DNA of 64,000 nucleotides from Allomuricauda sp. (lineage in GTDB: Bacteria > Bacteroidota > Bacteroidia > Flavobacteriales > Flavobacteriaceae). The notes beneath the pieces are model-generated. The model was not told the DNA's origin. It saw nothing but the letters and a program-made list of their open reading frames with translations, and did no database searches. Numbering within the stretch: position 1 is the first letter of the stretch; every line of letters begins with the position of its first letter. The position numbers were made by a program, and so were the translations under genes. The stretch spans positions 1,227,407-1,291,406 of the forward strand of contig CP051244.1 of assembly GCA_017795045.1 (NCBI GenBank). Reading direction: 5' to 3'. Below are positions 55,689-63,106 of this stretch, in pieces.

Positions 55689-56414
55689 ATGCGGACATTG
55701 GTTGTGGGGGATATCCATTCAGGAGTAAGGGCGTTGGAACAACTTCTTCAACGTGCCAAAGTTTCACCAACGGACCATCTTATCTTTTTGGGGGATTATG
55801 TGGATTCATGGAGCACAGCTGTGGAAACCGTGGATTTTCTATTGGCCTTGAAGGAGGAATATAAGTGCACGTTTATCAGGGGCAACCACGATGAGCTCTG
55901 TAGGGAATGGCTTTTGACCAAGGAAGAGAACCCGCAATGGTTGGCCCATGGAGGAACCGCCACAAGGGATTCGTATTTGGGGGATAATAGGAACAATTGG
56001 GACACCCACCTTGAATTTTACGCCACCTTGGAGAATTACTATTTGGCCGAGGACAATAGGCTCTATCTCCATGCAGGATATACCAATCTTAAAGGGGTGG
56101 ATTTTGAATATTTTGAACAATCGTTCTATTGGGACCGGACCCTATGGGAACTTGCCATGGCCGTAGACCCCAAGCTTACTCCAGACGATTTAAATTTCCC
56201 CAAACGCTTGAACCACTACAAAGAAGTCTTCATTGGCCATACCCCCATTTCCAAAAAAGAGGAAGTGGTGCCCAAGAATGGGGGAAATGTATGGAATGTG
56301 GATACCGGAGCGGCATTTATGGGAGCCCTGACTATGATGGATGTGGAAACCAAGGAGTTTTGGCAAAGTGATCCCGTACATACATTTTATCCCGGGGAAA
56401 GGGGAAGAAATTAA
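55689..56414 (+). CDS. PPP-type metallophosphoesterase
   Basis: Calcineurin-like phosphatase of 241 residues. Metal-binding motifs GDIHSG, GDYVDSW, GNHDE and GHTP in canonical order. Bacterial homologues are serine/threonine protein or diadenosine tetraphosphate phosphatases; the substrate is not determined. A desaturase follows 54 bases downstream. Confidence 0.9.
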   Translation: MRTLVVGDIHSGVRALEQLLQRAKVSPTDHLIFLGDYVDSWSTAVETVDFLLALKEEYKCTFIRGNHDELCREWLLTKEENPQWLAHGGTATRDSYLGDNRNNWDTHLEFYATLENYYLAEDNRLYLHAGYTNLKGVDFEYFEQSFYWDRTLWELAMAVDPKLTPDDLNFPKRLNHYKEVFIGHTPISKKEEVVPKNGGNVWNVDTGAAFMGALTMMDVETKEFWQSDPVHTFYPGERGRN

Positions 56415-56468
56415 AACTATTCCATCCGTTTTTAAATTTTAATGGAGATCTTTGTAAAAATTTAGTTT

Positions 56469-57464
56469 ATGCCAGAAAAGAATATTCGGTTGGAGGTGAT
56501 GCAAGCCATCGAACCGAAAGTGGAAGGATTTATGAAGGAGTTTCTCATTCCTACGGAAGAAATATGGCAACCCACAGACTTCTTGCCAGATTCCCAAAGT
56601 GACAAATTTTTTGATGAAGTGGAGGAAATCCGTGGTGAGGCCAAAGAATTGGGATACGATTTTTGGGTGACCTTGGTTGCGGATACCATTACCGAAGAGG
56701 CCCTACCCACCTATGAATCGTGGTTGATGGATGTTGAAGGGATAGATCAGCACAACGGCAAGGAAAATGGATGGAGCAAATGGGTAAGGGCATGGACTGC
56801 TGAAGAGAACAGGCATGGCGATGTGCTCAACAAGTACTTGTACCTGTCTGGTCGGGTAAATATGCGGGAAGTGGAAATAACCACCCAACATTTGATCTCT
56901 GATGGATTTGACATTGGAACAGACAGAGATCCCTACAAGAATTTTGTATACACCTCGTTTCAAGAGCTGGCCACCAACATTTCCCACAAGCGTGTAGGAA
57001 AGTTGGCCCGGCAAAAGGGCAATAAGTCTTTGGCTAAAATGTGCAATATTATTGCAGGTGACGAAATGCGACACCATTTGGCCTATAGGGAATTTGTGAA
57101 AATTATATTGGAGCATGATCCCAATAATATGGTTTTGGCCTTTGCCGATATGATGAAACGAAAAATAGTGATGCCCGCACACTTTCTCCGCGAATCTGGA
57201 GGTAGTATAGGCTTGGCTTTTGAGCAATTTTCGGATTGTGCACAGCGATTGGGCGTGTATACCGCCCAGGATTACATCGACATTCTACAAAAGTTGAACG
57301 ATTATTGGCAATTGGGCAGCTTGCAATCCCTTTCAGACACAGCTGAAAAAGCTCGGGACTATCTCATGAAACTTCCGGAACGGTTGCAGCGTATCTCCGA
57401 AAGGATGAAATTTTCTGAAGAGCAGCACACCTTCAAGTGGGTCACTGCCAACGGAATGCTTTAA
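56469..57464 (+). CDS. Acyl-[acyl-carrier-protein] desaturase
   Basis: Soluble ferritin-like diiron enzyme of 331 residues that introduces a double bond in acyl-ACP. Diiron ligand motifs EENRH (about 112-116) and DEMRHH (about 198-203), with an earlier Glu in TEEALPTY. Full length. Provides unsaturated fatty acids; aerobic. Confidence 0.93.
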   Translation: MPEKNIRLEVMQAIEPKVEGFMKEFLIPTEEIWQPTDFLPDSQSDKFFDEVEEIRGEAKELGYDFWVTLVADTITEEALPTYESWLMDVEGIDQHNGKENGWSKWVRAWTAEENRHGDVLNKYLYLSGRVNMREVEITTQHLISDGFDIGTDRDPYKNFVYTSFQELATNISHKRVGKLARQKGNKSLAKMCNIIAGDEMRHHLAYREFVKIILEHDPNNMVLAFADMMKRKIVMPAHFLRESGGSIGLAFEQFSDCAQRLGVYTAQDYIDILQKLNDYWQLGSLQSLSDTAEKARDYLMKLPERLQRISERMKFSEEQHTFKWVTANGML

Positions 57465-57480
57465 CACAATATCAGGGAGC

Positions 57481-58038
57481 TTAAAACTTTCCGGCCCTAT
57501 GCTTTTCTTGCCACTGGGCAAGCTGTTCCCAGTGTCCTTCGTGGGCCATTTTGGCCTGCATGGGCCAAGATGCAGGGTCGTGGATTCTGTAGCGTTTTCC
57601 ACCGGAATCAAGTACTTCTTGGCAGGTGTCCGCCGATGTTTCGGAAAGCGCCTTCCATGTCTTAATGTCGAAATTATGGAAAAGACCCTCTATTTTGGGG
57701 CCAATACCCTCGACAATTTTAAGGTCGTCCAAGTTTACTTTTTTACCCAATGCGCTCTTTGCGGCAACAAGGTTGAACGATTCAGAAATGGTTTTTTGAG
57801 GTTTAACAGATGATTTTGAGCTTGCCTTTGGTGTACTAAAGGCAGACAAGTGCTCCTTGCAGGTCTTCAAATCGTCCCTGAGTTTGGCGTTTTCTATGTC
57901 TAGCTTATTCAGTTCATTAAAATTGTCGGGAGCAGATGGAATATCCGACTTTCCAAACAAGTATCCCAAAATACCCGAGATGATCCCCGTTAGTGCCAAG
58001 ATGATCCAGTACCATGTATTTGAATCTTGGAAATCCAT
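57481..58038 (-). CDS. Membrane-anchored protein with C-terminal helix-hairpin-helix domain
   Basis: Protein of 185 residues. One N-terminal membrane helix (about 10-30), a coiled-coil part (about 38-75), a low-complexity linker and a helix-hairpin-helix segment (LKIVEGIGPKIEGLFHNF, about 105-125). The tail contains a WxxxRYRIHDPASWPMQA pattern found in small HhH proteins of Bacteroidota. HhH proteins bind DNA without sequence preference, but the function here is unknown. Convergent with the desaturase, 16 bases apart. Confidence 0.7.
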   Translation of the reverse strand: MDFQDSNTWYWIILALTGIISGILGYLFGKSDIPSAPDNFNELNKLDIENAKLRDDLKTCKEHLSAFSTPKASSKSSVKPQKTISESFNLVAAKSALGKKVNLDDLKIVEGIGPKIEGLFHNFDIKTWKALSETSADTCQEVLDSGGKRYRIHDPASWPMQAKMAHEGHWEQLAQWQEKHRAGKF

Positions 58039-58276
58039 TTTTTGAGGTTGTAATGGTTTGTAAACGTCCTATCCAAAATATTAAAAAAATCTTAATTTTT
58101 TTATGATAATGGCAAGAATTTGAGCTATTTGGAGACTATCTGGAAAAAGTTGATAGAATCAGGAAGCTGAAAACAGGTTTAAAAGAACCAATCACACATT
58201 TTTTCCTACCACTGATACGATAGCTTGAAAAGGATAGGCCGAATAGTTGGAAATTTGCAACAAATATTAGGTAAGG

Positions 58277-58400
58277 AACCCTATTTCTCCCGACAAAGCT
58301 CCGGCATTGGAATAGGGTTTAATCAAACTAAGTTTGAGTTAGTTAAGTTGGTTTTTTAAGATCGCCCGTTTAGTGTTCATCCTAAATGGGCGACTTTGTT
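58277..58400 (+). ncRNA. Candidate structured RNA
   Basis: Three hairpins follow within about 125 bases, and the last (58363-58392, 11-bp stem) is followed on the + strand by ACTTTGTTTAT, a modest terminator tail. No -33/-7 promoter could be found upstream, so transcription is unproven. It could also be a leader of the minus-strand HhH gene (start 58038). Not recognised as any RNA family. Confidence 0.35.
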
Positions 58401-58460
58401 TATAATGGCAAAGGAAATTCAAACCCTTTATAAATCGCGCCAAAAGAATGATGACCCAAT

Positions 58461-58496
58461 AAAAAAGAAAAGCCCGGATATCCTCCGGGCTTTTTT
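58461..58496 (-). terminator. Terminator of the ALDH7 gene
   Basis: AAAAGCCCGGA and TCCGGGCTTTT form a stem; on the minus strand it is followed by CTTTTTTATT. It lies 23 bases after the ALDH stop. Confidence 0.8.
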
Positions 58497-58518
58497 TATG
58501 TGTTGAACTGCCAGCGCA

Positions 58519-60072
58519 TTACAAATCGAATTTAATGCCTTGCGCCAAAGGAAGTTCTGTAGTATAATTAATGGTATTGGTCTGACGTCTCATGTATATT
58601 TTCCAAGCATCCGAGCCGCTTTCACGACCACCGCCCGTCTCTTTTTCCCCTCCGAAGGCACCACCGATTTCCGCACCGGAAGTTCCGATGTTCACATTGG
58701 CAATTCCACAATCTGATCCTTCCACCGAAAGGAAACGTTCAGCCTCACGTAAATTATTGGTCATGATGGCCGAGGATAACCCTTGTCTAACCCCATTTTG
58801 CATTTCCAAGGCGTTTTCAAGGTCGCCGTTGTATTTAAGGAGGTACAGAACTGGGCCAAAGGTCTCGTGCTGGACAATCTCAAAGTGATTTTTGGCCTCT
58901 GCGATTGCGGGTTTTACATAGCATCCACTTTCATAACCTTCGCCATCGAGTACTCCACCTTCCACCAAAACTTTCCCACCTTCCTGCTTGACTTTTTCCA
59001 AGGCATTCAAATAGTTCTTCACCGCATCTTTGTCGATAAGCGGTCCCACATGGTTGTTTTCATCCAAGGGGTTTCCAATGCGTATTTGTTTGTAGGCATC
59101 CACAATGGCATTTTTCACCTTGTCGTATACATCTTCGTGAACAATCAATCTACGTGTGGAGGTACAACGTTGTCCACAGGTACCTACGGCACCAAATACG
59201 GCACCGATCACGGTATTTTTTATGTTGGCATCGGGGGTAACGATAATGGCATTGTTTCCACCCAGTTCCAACAGGGTTTTTCCCAATCGTTCCCCAACAG
59301 TTCTGGCCACTATTTTCCCCATACGGGTAGAGCCGGTAGCGGAAATCAATGGAATGCGCTCATCCTTGGTCATCAATTCACCCACAGTGTAATCGCCGGT
59401 AATCAAACAGGAAATCCCTTCGGGCACACCATTTTTGGCAAAAACCCGTGCAGCAATATTTTGGCAGGCAACGGAGGTCATTGGGGTTTTTTCGGAGCCT
59501 TTCCAAATGCAAGCATCACCACAGACCCATGCCAAGGCCGTGTTCCAAGACCAAACGGCAACCGGGAAATTGAATGCTGAAATAATTCCGACTACGCCAA
59601 GCGGATGATATTGTTCGTACATACGGTGACCTGGACGTTCACTGTGCATGGTAAGGCCGTGCAATTGCCTGGATAGGCCCACGGCAAAATCACAGATGTC
59701 TATCATTTCCTGTACTTCTCCCAGGCCTTCTTGGTAGCTTTTTCCCATTTCGTAGGAAACCAACTTGCCCAAAGGCTCCTTTAAACGTCTAAGTTCATCA
59801 TTGAACTGGCGAACCACTTCGCCTCGTTGGGGAGCAGGCATTGTCCTCCACGCCTTAAAACCTTTTTGTGCAGTGCTGATCACTTTTTCATAATCTTCCC
59901 GGGTGGTGGCTTTTACCTTTCCAATAAGGGCGCCATCCACTGGTGAATAGGATTCGATGATCTGTCCGTTGGAAAACCAATCTTTTCCTGTGGAGGTCCC
60001 ATTATTTATTTCACTTAGGCCCAGTTCCTTTAGGGCTTCATCCATTCCAAAAGCAGTTGCTACGTTTGACAT
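58519..60072 (-). CDS. ALDH7-type aldehyde dehydrogenase (alpha-aminoadipic semialdehyde dehydrogenase-like)
   Basis: NAD-dependent dehydrogenase of 517 residues. Catalytic Cys303 (GTCGQRCTSTRR) and Glu269 (LLELGGNN). The whole sequence reads like antiquitin/ALDH7, which oxidises aminoadipic semialdehyde in lysine/pipecolate breakdown. Its neighbours include 3-hydroxyanthranilate dioxygenase, so a role in tryptophan/kynurenine catabolism cannot be excluded. Its promoter has a -7 box at 60107-60114, separate from the dioxygenase transcript. Confidence 0.9.
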   Translation of the reverse strand: MSNVATAFGMDEALKELGLSEINNGTSTGKDWFSNGQIIESYSPVDGALIGKVKATTREDYEKVISTAQKGFKAWRTMPAPQRGEVVRQFNDELRRLKEPLGKLVSYEMGKSYQEGLGEVQEMIDICDFAVGLSRQLHGLTMHSERPGHRMYEQYHPLGVVGIISAFNFPVAVWSWNTALAWVCGDACIWKGSEKTPMTSVACQNIAARVFAKNGVPEGISCLITGDYTVGELMTKDERIPLISATGSTRMGKIVARTVGERLGKTLLELGGNNAIIVTPDANIKNTVIGAVFGAVGTCGQRCTSTRRLIVHEDVYDKVKNAIVDAYKQIRIGNPLDENNHVGPLIDKDAVKNYLNALEKVKQEGGKVLVEGGVLDGEGYESGCYVKPAIAEAKNHFEIVQHETFGPVLYLLKYNGDLENALEMQNGVRQGLSSAIMTNNLREAERFLSVEGSDCGIANVNIGTSGAEIGGAFGGEKETGGGRESGSDAWKIYMRRQTNTINYTTELPLAQGIKFDL

Positions 60073-60106
60073 TTATAACTTTTTAATCGTGAATTGTTAT
60101 ATTTTT

Positions 60107-60114
60107 CAAAAATA
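60107..60114 (-). promoter_or_regulatory. -7 box upstream of ALDH7
   Basis: TATTTTTG on the minus strand, 34 bases before the start codon. The -33 region at the 19-base spacing is ATTT, a weak match. Confidence 0.5.
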
Positions 60115-60144
60115 CGAATAATCTAGGAGGGAAAATGAAGATTT

Positions 60145-60519
60145 TCAAAGGAAAAGATGCAGTAGGAACAGAACAATCCCCAATAGGGCAGGAAACCCCT
60201 GTACCACCAATATTTTCTTGGAAGCTGTAAGGGCACCATAGATGCCGGCAACGGCAATGCAACCCAAAAAGAAAAGGGCAACATTTATCTGCCAAATGGG
60301 GTCTTGGATGAACAATGACCACAAAAGTCCTGCAGCCAAAAAACCATTGTACAGTCCTTGATTGGCGGCCAGGGTTTTGGTAGGTTCGAAGAGATCTTCA
60401 GGGAATTGGCGAAAAACCTTTTTTGCCTTTGTGGTCCATGCGAACATCTCCAACCATAAAAAATATACGTGGAGCAAAGCCACAATGACCACTACGATTT
60501 TAGCTAATAGGAGTATCAT
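60145..60519 (-). CDS. DUF1304 small membrane protein
   Basis: Protein of 124 residues with four membrane helices. The DUF1304 pattern ALLHVYFLWLEMFAW and the NQGLYNGFLA segment are recognisable. Function unknown. Its ATG overlaps the stop of the dioxygenase gene (ATGA), so the two are co-translated. Confidence 0.9.
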   Translation of the reverse strand: MILLLAKIVVVIVALLHVYFLWLEMFAWTTKAKKVFRQFPEDLFEPTKTLAANQGLYNGFLAAGLLWSLFIQDPIWQINVALFFLGCIAVAGIYGALTASKKILVVQGFPALLGIVLFLLHLFL

Positions 60520-61058
60520 TCTTCTTGGGCAATAAAGCGTTCGTCAACGGGCATGACCGTTCCACATTGGTCACAGGTGCGCAGTTCCTCAGAACTGTAG
60601 AAGTGCTTAAAATGGGCCAAAAAGTCTTTTTCAATATCATTTAGGGTAAAGTAGACCTCATACAGTTTGTTGTTGCAGTGGTCACAGAACCAAAGCAACC
60701 CATCATCTACTTTCATGTCTTTTCTTTTTCGCTCCACGACCAGTCCAATGGACCCTTCATGGCGTACCGGGGAATGGGGGACTTTGGCGGGATGCAAGTA
60801 CATATCACCGGGCCCCAGTTTCATGGTCTTTTTTTGGCCATCTTCCTGGATATGGACTTCAATATGGCCTTCCAGTTGATAGAAAAGCTCTTCGGTTTCG
60901 TTATAATGATAGTCCTTTCGGGCGTTGGGCCCCGCAACGATCATAACAATATAATCGTCAGCTTCCTTATAAAGATTTCTATTGCCGACCGGAGGTTTTA
61001 AGGTATCCCTATTTTCCTCAATCCATTTGTTCAGGTTGAAAGGAGCCTGTATCGCCAT
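60516..61058 (-). CDS. nbaC: 3-Hydroxyanthranilate 3,4-dioxygenase
   Basis: Cupin enzyme of 180 residues that opens the ring of 3-hydroxyanthranilate to 2-amino-3-carboxymuconate semialdehyde, which cyclises to quinolinate. Catalytic iron ligands His51, Glu57 and His95, with substrate Arg47 and Arg99. The extra rubredoxin-like iron site of bacterial forms is intact (CDHC at 125-128, CDQC at 162-165). No other kynurenine-pathway gene is seen in the window. Confidence 0.94.
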   Translation of the reverse strand: MAIQAPFNLNKWIEENRDTLKPPVGNRNLYKEADDYIVMIVAGPNARKDYHYNETEELFYQLEGHIEVHIQEDGQKKTMKLGPGDMYLHPAKVPHSPVRHEGSIGLVVERKRKDMKVDDGLLWFCDHCNNKLYEVYFTLNDIEKDFLAHFKHFYSSEELRTCDQCGTVMPVDERFIAQEE

Positions 61059-61118
61059 ATCTCAAGATTTCAGGAAAGGTAAAAAAAACCTGAGAGGGAA
61101 CATAGTGTTTCACAAAAA

Positions 61119-61143
61119 AGACCTGCTTGGCAAACAGGTCTTC
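61119..61143 (-). terminator. Terminator of the CAP-domain lipoprotein gene
   Basis: AAGACCTG and CAGGTCTT stem with 9-base loop, followed on the minus strand by TTTTGTG; about 30 bases after the CAP gene stop. Confidence 0.75.
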
Positions 61144-61173
61144 AGCACTAATATAAATGTATGTGGAAAAATG

Positions 61174-61683
61174 CTAATCCACTTTAATGAAAATCTGGGT
61201 ATAATAAGGTCTGCCCTCCTTGTCCAACTGCACGCTCAACGTGGTGTGCGTATAGTCTCCTTCCATGGCCTTTTTGTGGGAATCACTATCCAACCAAGCT
61301 TCAATGGTCTGCTCTGCGGAGGTATAGTATCGGGCCACATTTTCGGAAATCCCGGTAGCATGGGTTTCTTCCGCTATCTTTTCAGCTCTTGATTCAAAAT
61401 TATCGTGGCTCAATTTGTTTTTTGCAATCATGTAATCGTTATGCTCCTCGGCGTATTTGTAGGAAGATGGACTATTTTGGAGAGTATTCTTCCCAATGGA
61501 AGCCCGGTGCTCGTTCACCATATCAATGAGCTTACTTTCAATGCCATTGGGGTCTATGGAAATTTTTTCATTTCCGATGGAAGCCTCGGTATATTCAATC
61601 TCATCTTCAATTGATGTGGAGTTACACATGGTCAACAAGGCAACCGTTGCAAGAAGCAACATTGCGCTATACAATTTTTTCAT
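61174..61683 (-). CDS. CAP domain lipoprotein
   Basis: Protein of 169 residues from ATG 61683, with a lipoprotein signal (Cys20 in LLTMC). The CAP/SCP domain has MVNEHRASIG, NDYMIAKNKLSHDNF, ENVARYYTSAEQTIEAWLDS and HKKAMEG, i.e. the conserved His-Glu-His positions. Exported and surface or periplasmic. CAP proteins bind lipids or act as toxins in eukaryotes; bacterial role unknown. An upstream GTG/ATG extension to 61764 is possible but would precede the signal peptide. Confidence 0.88.
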   Translation of the reverse strand: MKKLYSAMLLLATVALLTMCNSTSIEDEIEYTEASIGNEKISIDPNGIESKLIDMVNEHRASIGKNTLQNSPSSYKYAEEHNDYMIAKNKLSHDNFESRAEKIAEETHATGISENVARYYTSAEQTIEAWLDSDSHKKAMEGDYTHTTLSVQLDKEGRPYYTQIFIKVD

Positions 61684-61845
61684 CCTCGGGGTACTTTCGG
61701 GGACCGGTTCTACAATCCCTAGTGTTCTGTGAGCTAATCTAATGGAGCAAGTCGCTCTGGCCATAAATTCTCCACAGATGGCAGATTCTTACGTTGAATT
61801 GCAAAAAGCAGGTAAGAAAGGAGTAAAAAAATAAGGTTTGGATTT

Positions 61846-62370
61846 TTAAATGGTCTGTCCGTTGAACTCCGGTTCTTCCGCCGGTTTTTCATCCGGCAGG
61901 ACCAAAGCAAACACAAATGCCCCGATTTCTTTTATGGGGCTATAAAAAACAGATTCTTTTTTGGTGTCCTCATTGATCAGGTTCAAGGGCGTGGCAAGCC
62001 GTTCAAAGAAGATGAGCATGGCACCTAGGATAACAGCGACTTTGAGCGCACCAAAAATGCCTCCTGCAACCTTGTTCAGAAGGCCTAACATGGCAAAATC
62101 CGCAATTTTGGTCAGAAACTTACCCGCAAAATTGACCAATAGGATAATGGCAAAAAAAGTGATCAAAAATGCCGCGATGTTCATGTACTGTTCGCTCCAG
62201 TTCATGTGTTGGGCCAAATAATTCCCAGTAATGTAAGAGAAATGGATGGCCCCATATATTCCCGCAATCAACGCTACCAAAGAGGCAATCTCCACAAAAA
62301 GACCATTTCTAAGACCTTTGTAGAGGCCCCAAACCAATAAAATCCCAATAACAATATCCAAAAAGCTCAT
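61846..62370 (-). CDS. CvpA family membrane protein
   Basis: Protein of 174 residues with four membrane helices. N-terminal DIVIGILLVWGLYKGLRNGL is typical for CvpA. Bacterial CvpA proteins were first linked to colicin V production and more recently to envelope homeostasis. It is monocistronic here. The C-terminal tail is acidic and proline-rich. Confidence 0.85.
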   Translation of the reverse strand: MSFLDIVIGILLVWGLYKGLRNGLFVEIASLVALIAGIYGAIHFSYITGNYLAQHMNWSEQYMNIAAFLITFFAIILLVNFAGKFLTKIADFAMLGLLNKVAGGIFGALKVAVILGAMLIFFERLATPLNLINEDTKKESVFYSPIKEIGAFVFALVLPDEKPAEEPEFNGQTI

Positions 62371-62404
62371 ACGCGGGTTTTAACAAATATAGAATATTGA
62401 TTTG

Positions 62405-62412
62405 TACCTTTG
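62405..62412 (+). promoter_or_regulatory. -7 box upstream of the 62430 operon
   Basis: TACCTTTG matches TAnnTTTG, 18 bases before the ATG at 62430. The matching -33 element is not visible at the 19-base spacing. Confidence 0.5.
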
Positions 62413-62429
62413 GAATTCACACAAATGAT

Positions 62430-62786
62430 ATGTCCAGGGACGAGAAATTAAAGGAAAGATGGGAGCTTCTGGTGGAACGATTGTCACAGCAATTTTCCGA
62501 TGGCGACCCTTTGGAAATCGATGGGATGATTTACTTGGTGGGGGTGCAGGAGTTGGGCAGTTTCCATAGAGGTTTCAAAAAGGATGAAAAGATCAATCTT
62601 ATGCATATTGCCATCTGCAGATTGTTGGAACCCTATGGCTACTACGATTTTGATTTTTTTGATGACGATGGATGGCCCCACTATAAGGTCAAGGAACAAC
62701 TACCTCCCTTAAAATCGGGAGAACAGGCCATTTTAATGAAAGAGGCTTTGGTGAACTATTTTTTGGAGAAGGAATATATTGATTGA
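62430..62786 (+). CDS. Conserved hypothetical protein
   Basis: Small acidic protein of 118 residues from ATG 62430; a 12-residue upstream extension would overlap the promoter and is discarded. Motifs: LEIDGMIYLVGVQELG and DFFDDDGWPHY. No signal or membrane helix. I do not know the family, although the sequence looks like proteins often seen in Flavobacteriaceae. The next gene starts 9 bases downstream. Confidence 0.75.
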   Translation: MSRDEKLKERWELLVERLSQQFSDGDPLEIDGMIYLVGVQELGSFHRGFKKDEKINLMHIAICRLLEPYGYYDFDFFDDDGWPHYKVKEQLPPLKSGEQAILMKEALVNYFLEKEYID

Positions 62787-62794
62787 TTTCCAAT

Positions 62795-63103
62795 ATGGAA
62801 CTACAGAAACCTTACTATGCAGTTATCTTCACAAGCTTGCGCACCGATGGCGATAACGGTTATGGAGAAATGGCCGTGGCCATGGAGGAATTGGCCCGGA
62901 AGCAACCCGGTTTTTTGGACTTTGAAAGCGCCCGTGATGGATTGGGCGTGACCATCAGTTATTGGGAAAGTTTGGAGGCCATTGCCCATTGGAAGGCCCA
63001 AATGGAACATCGCGAAGCACAAAAGAAAGGAATCAGGACTTGGTATTCTTGGTACAAAGTCCGAATTTGTAAAGTGGAGCGCGAATATGAATTCACCAAA
63101 TAG
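62795..63103 (+). CDS. Antibiotic biosynthesis monooxygenase-like protein (ABM fold)
   Basis: Protein of 102 residues. The ABM pattern with AVAMEELARKQPGFLDFESARD and SYWESLEAIAHWK is clear. Members are heme-degrading or quinone monooxygenases or have unknown substrate; here no further hint. Start at ATG 62795. It is 3 bases upstream of glpD. Confidence 0.85.
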   Translation: MELQKPYYAVIFTSLRTDGDNGYGEMAVAMEELARKQPGFLDFESARDGLGVTISYWESLEAIAHWKAQMEHREAQKKGIRTWYSWYKVRICKVEREYEFTK

Positions 63104-63106
63104 GAT

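Larger units (their letters stand above)
58039..58518. other. 480-base non-coding stretch with three hairpins
   Basis: No supportable ORF. From left to right: AT-rich sequence, an inverted repeat AACCCTATT/AATAGGGTT (58277-58285 and 58311-58319, 25-base interval), a small hairpin CAAACTAAGTTTG (58324-58336), a long hairpin CGCCCGTTTAG/CTAAATGGGCG (58363-58373 and 58382-58392), then the ALDH terminator (58468-58496). Confidence 0.65.
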
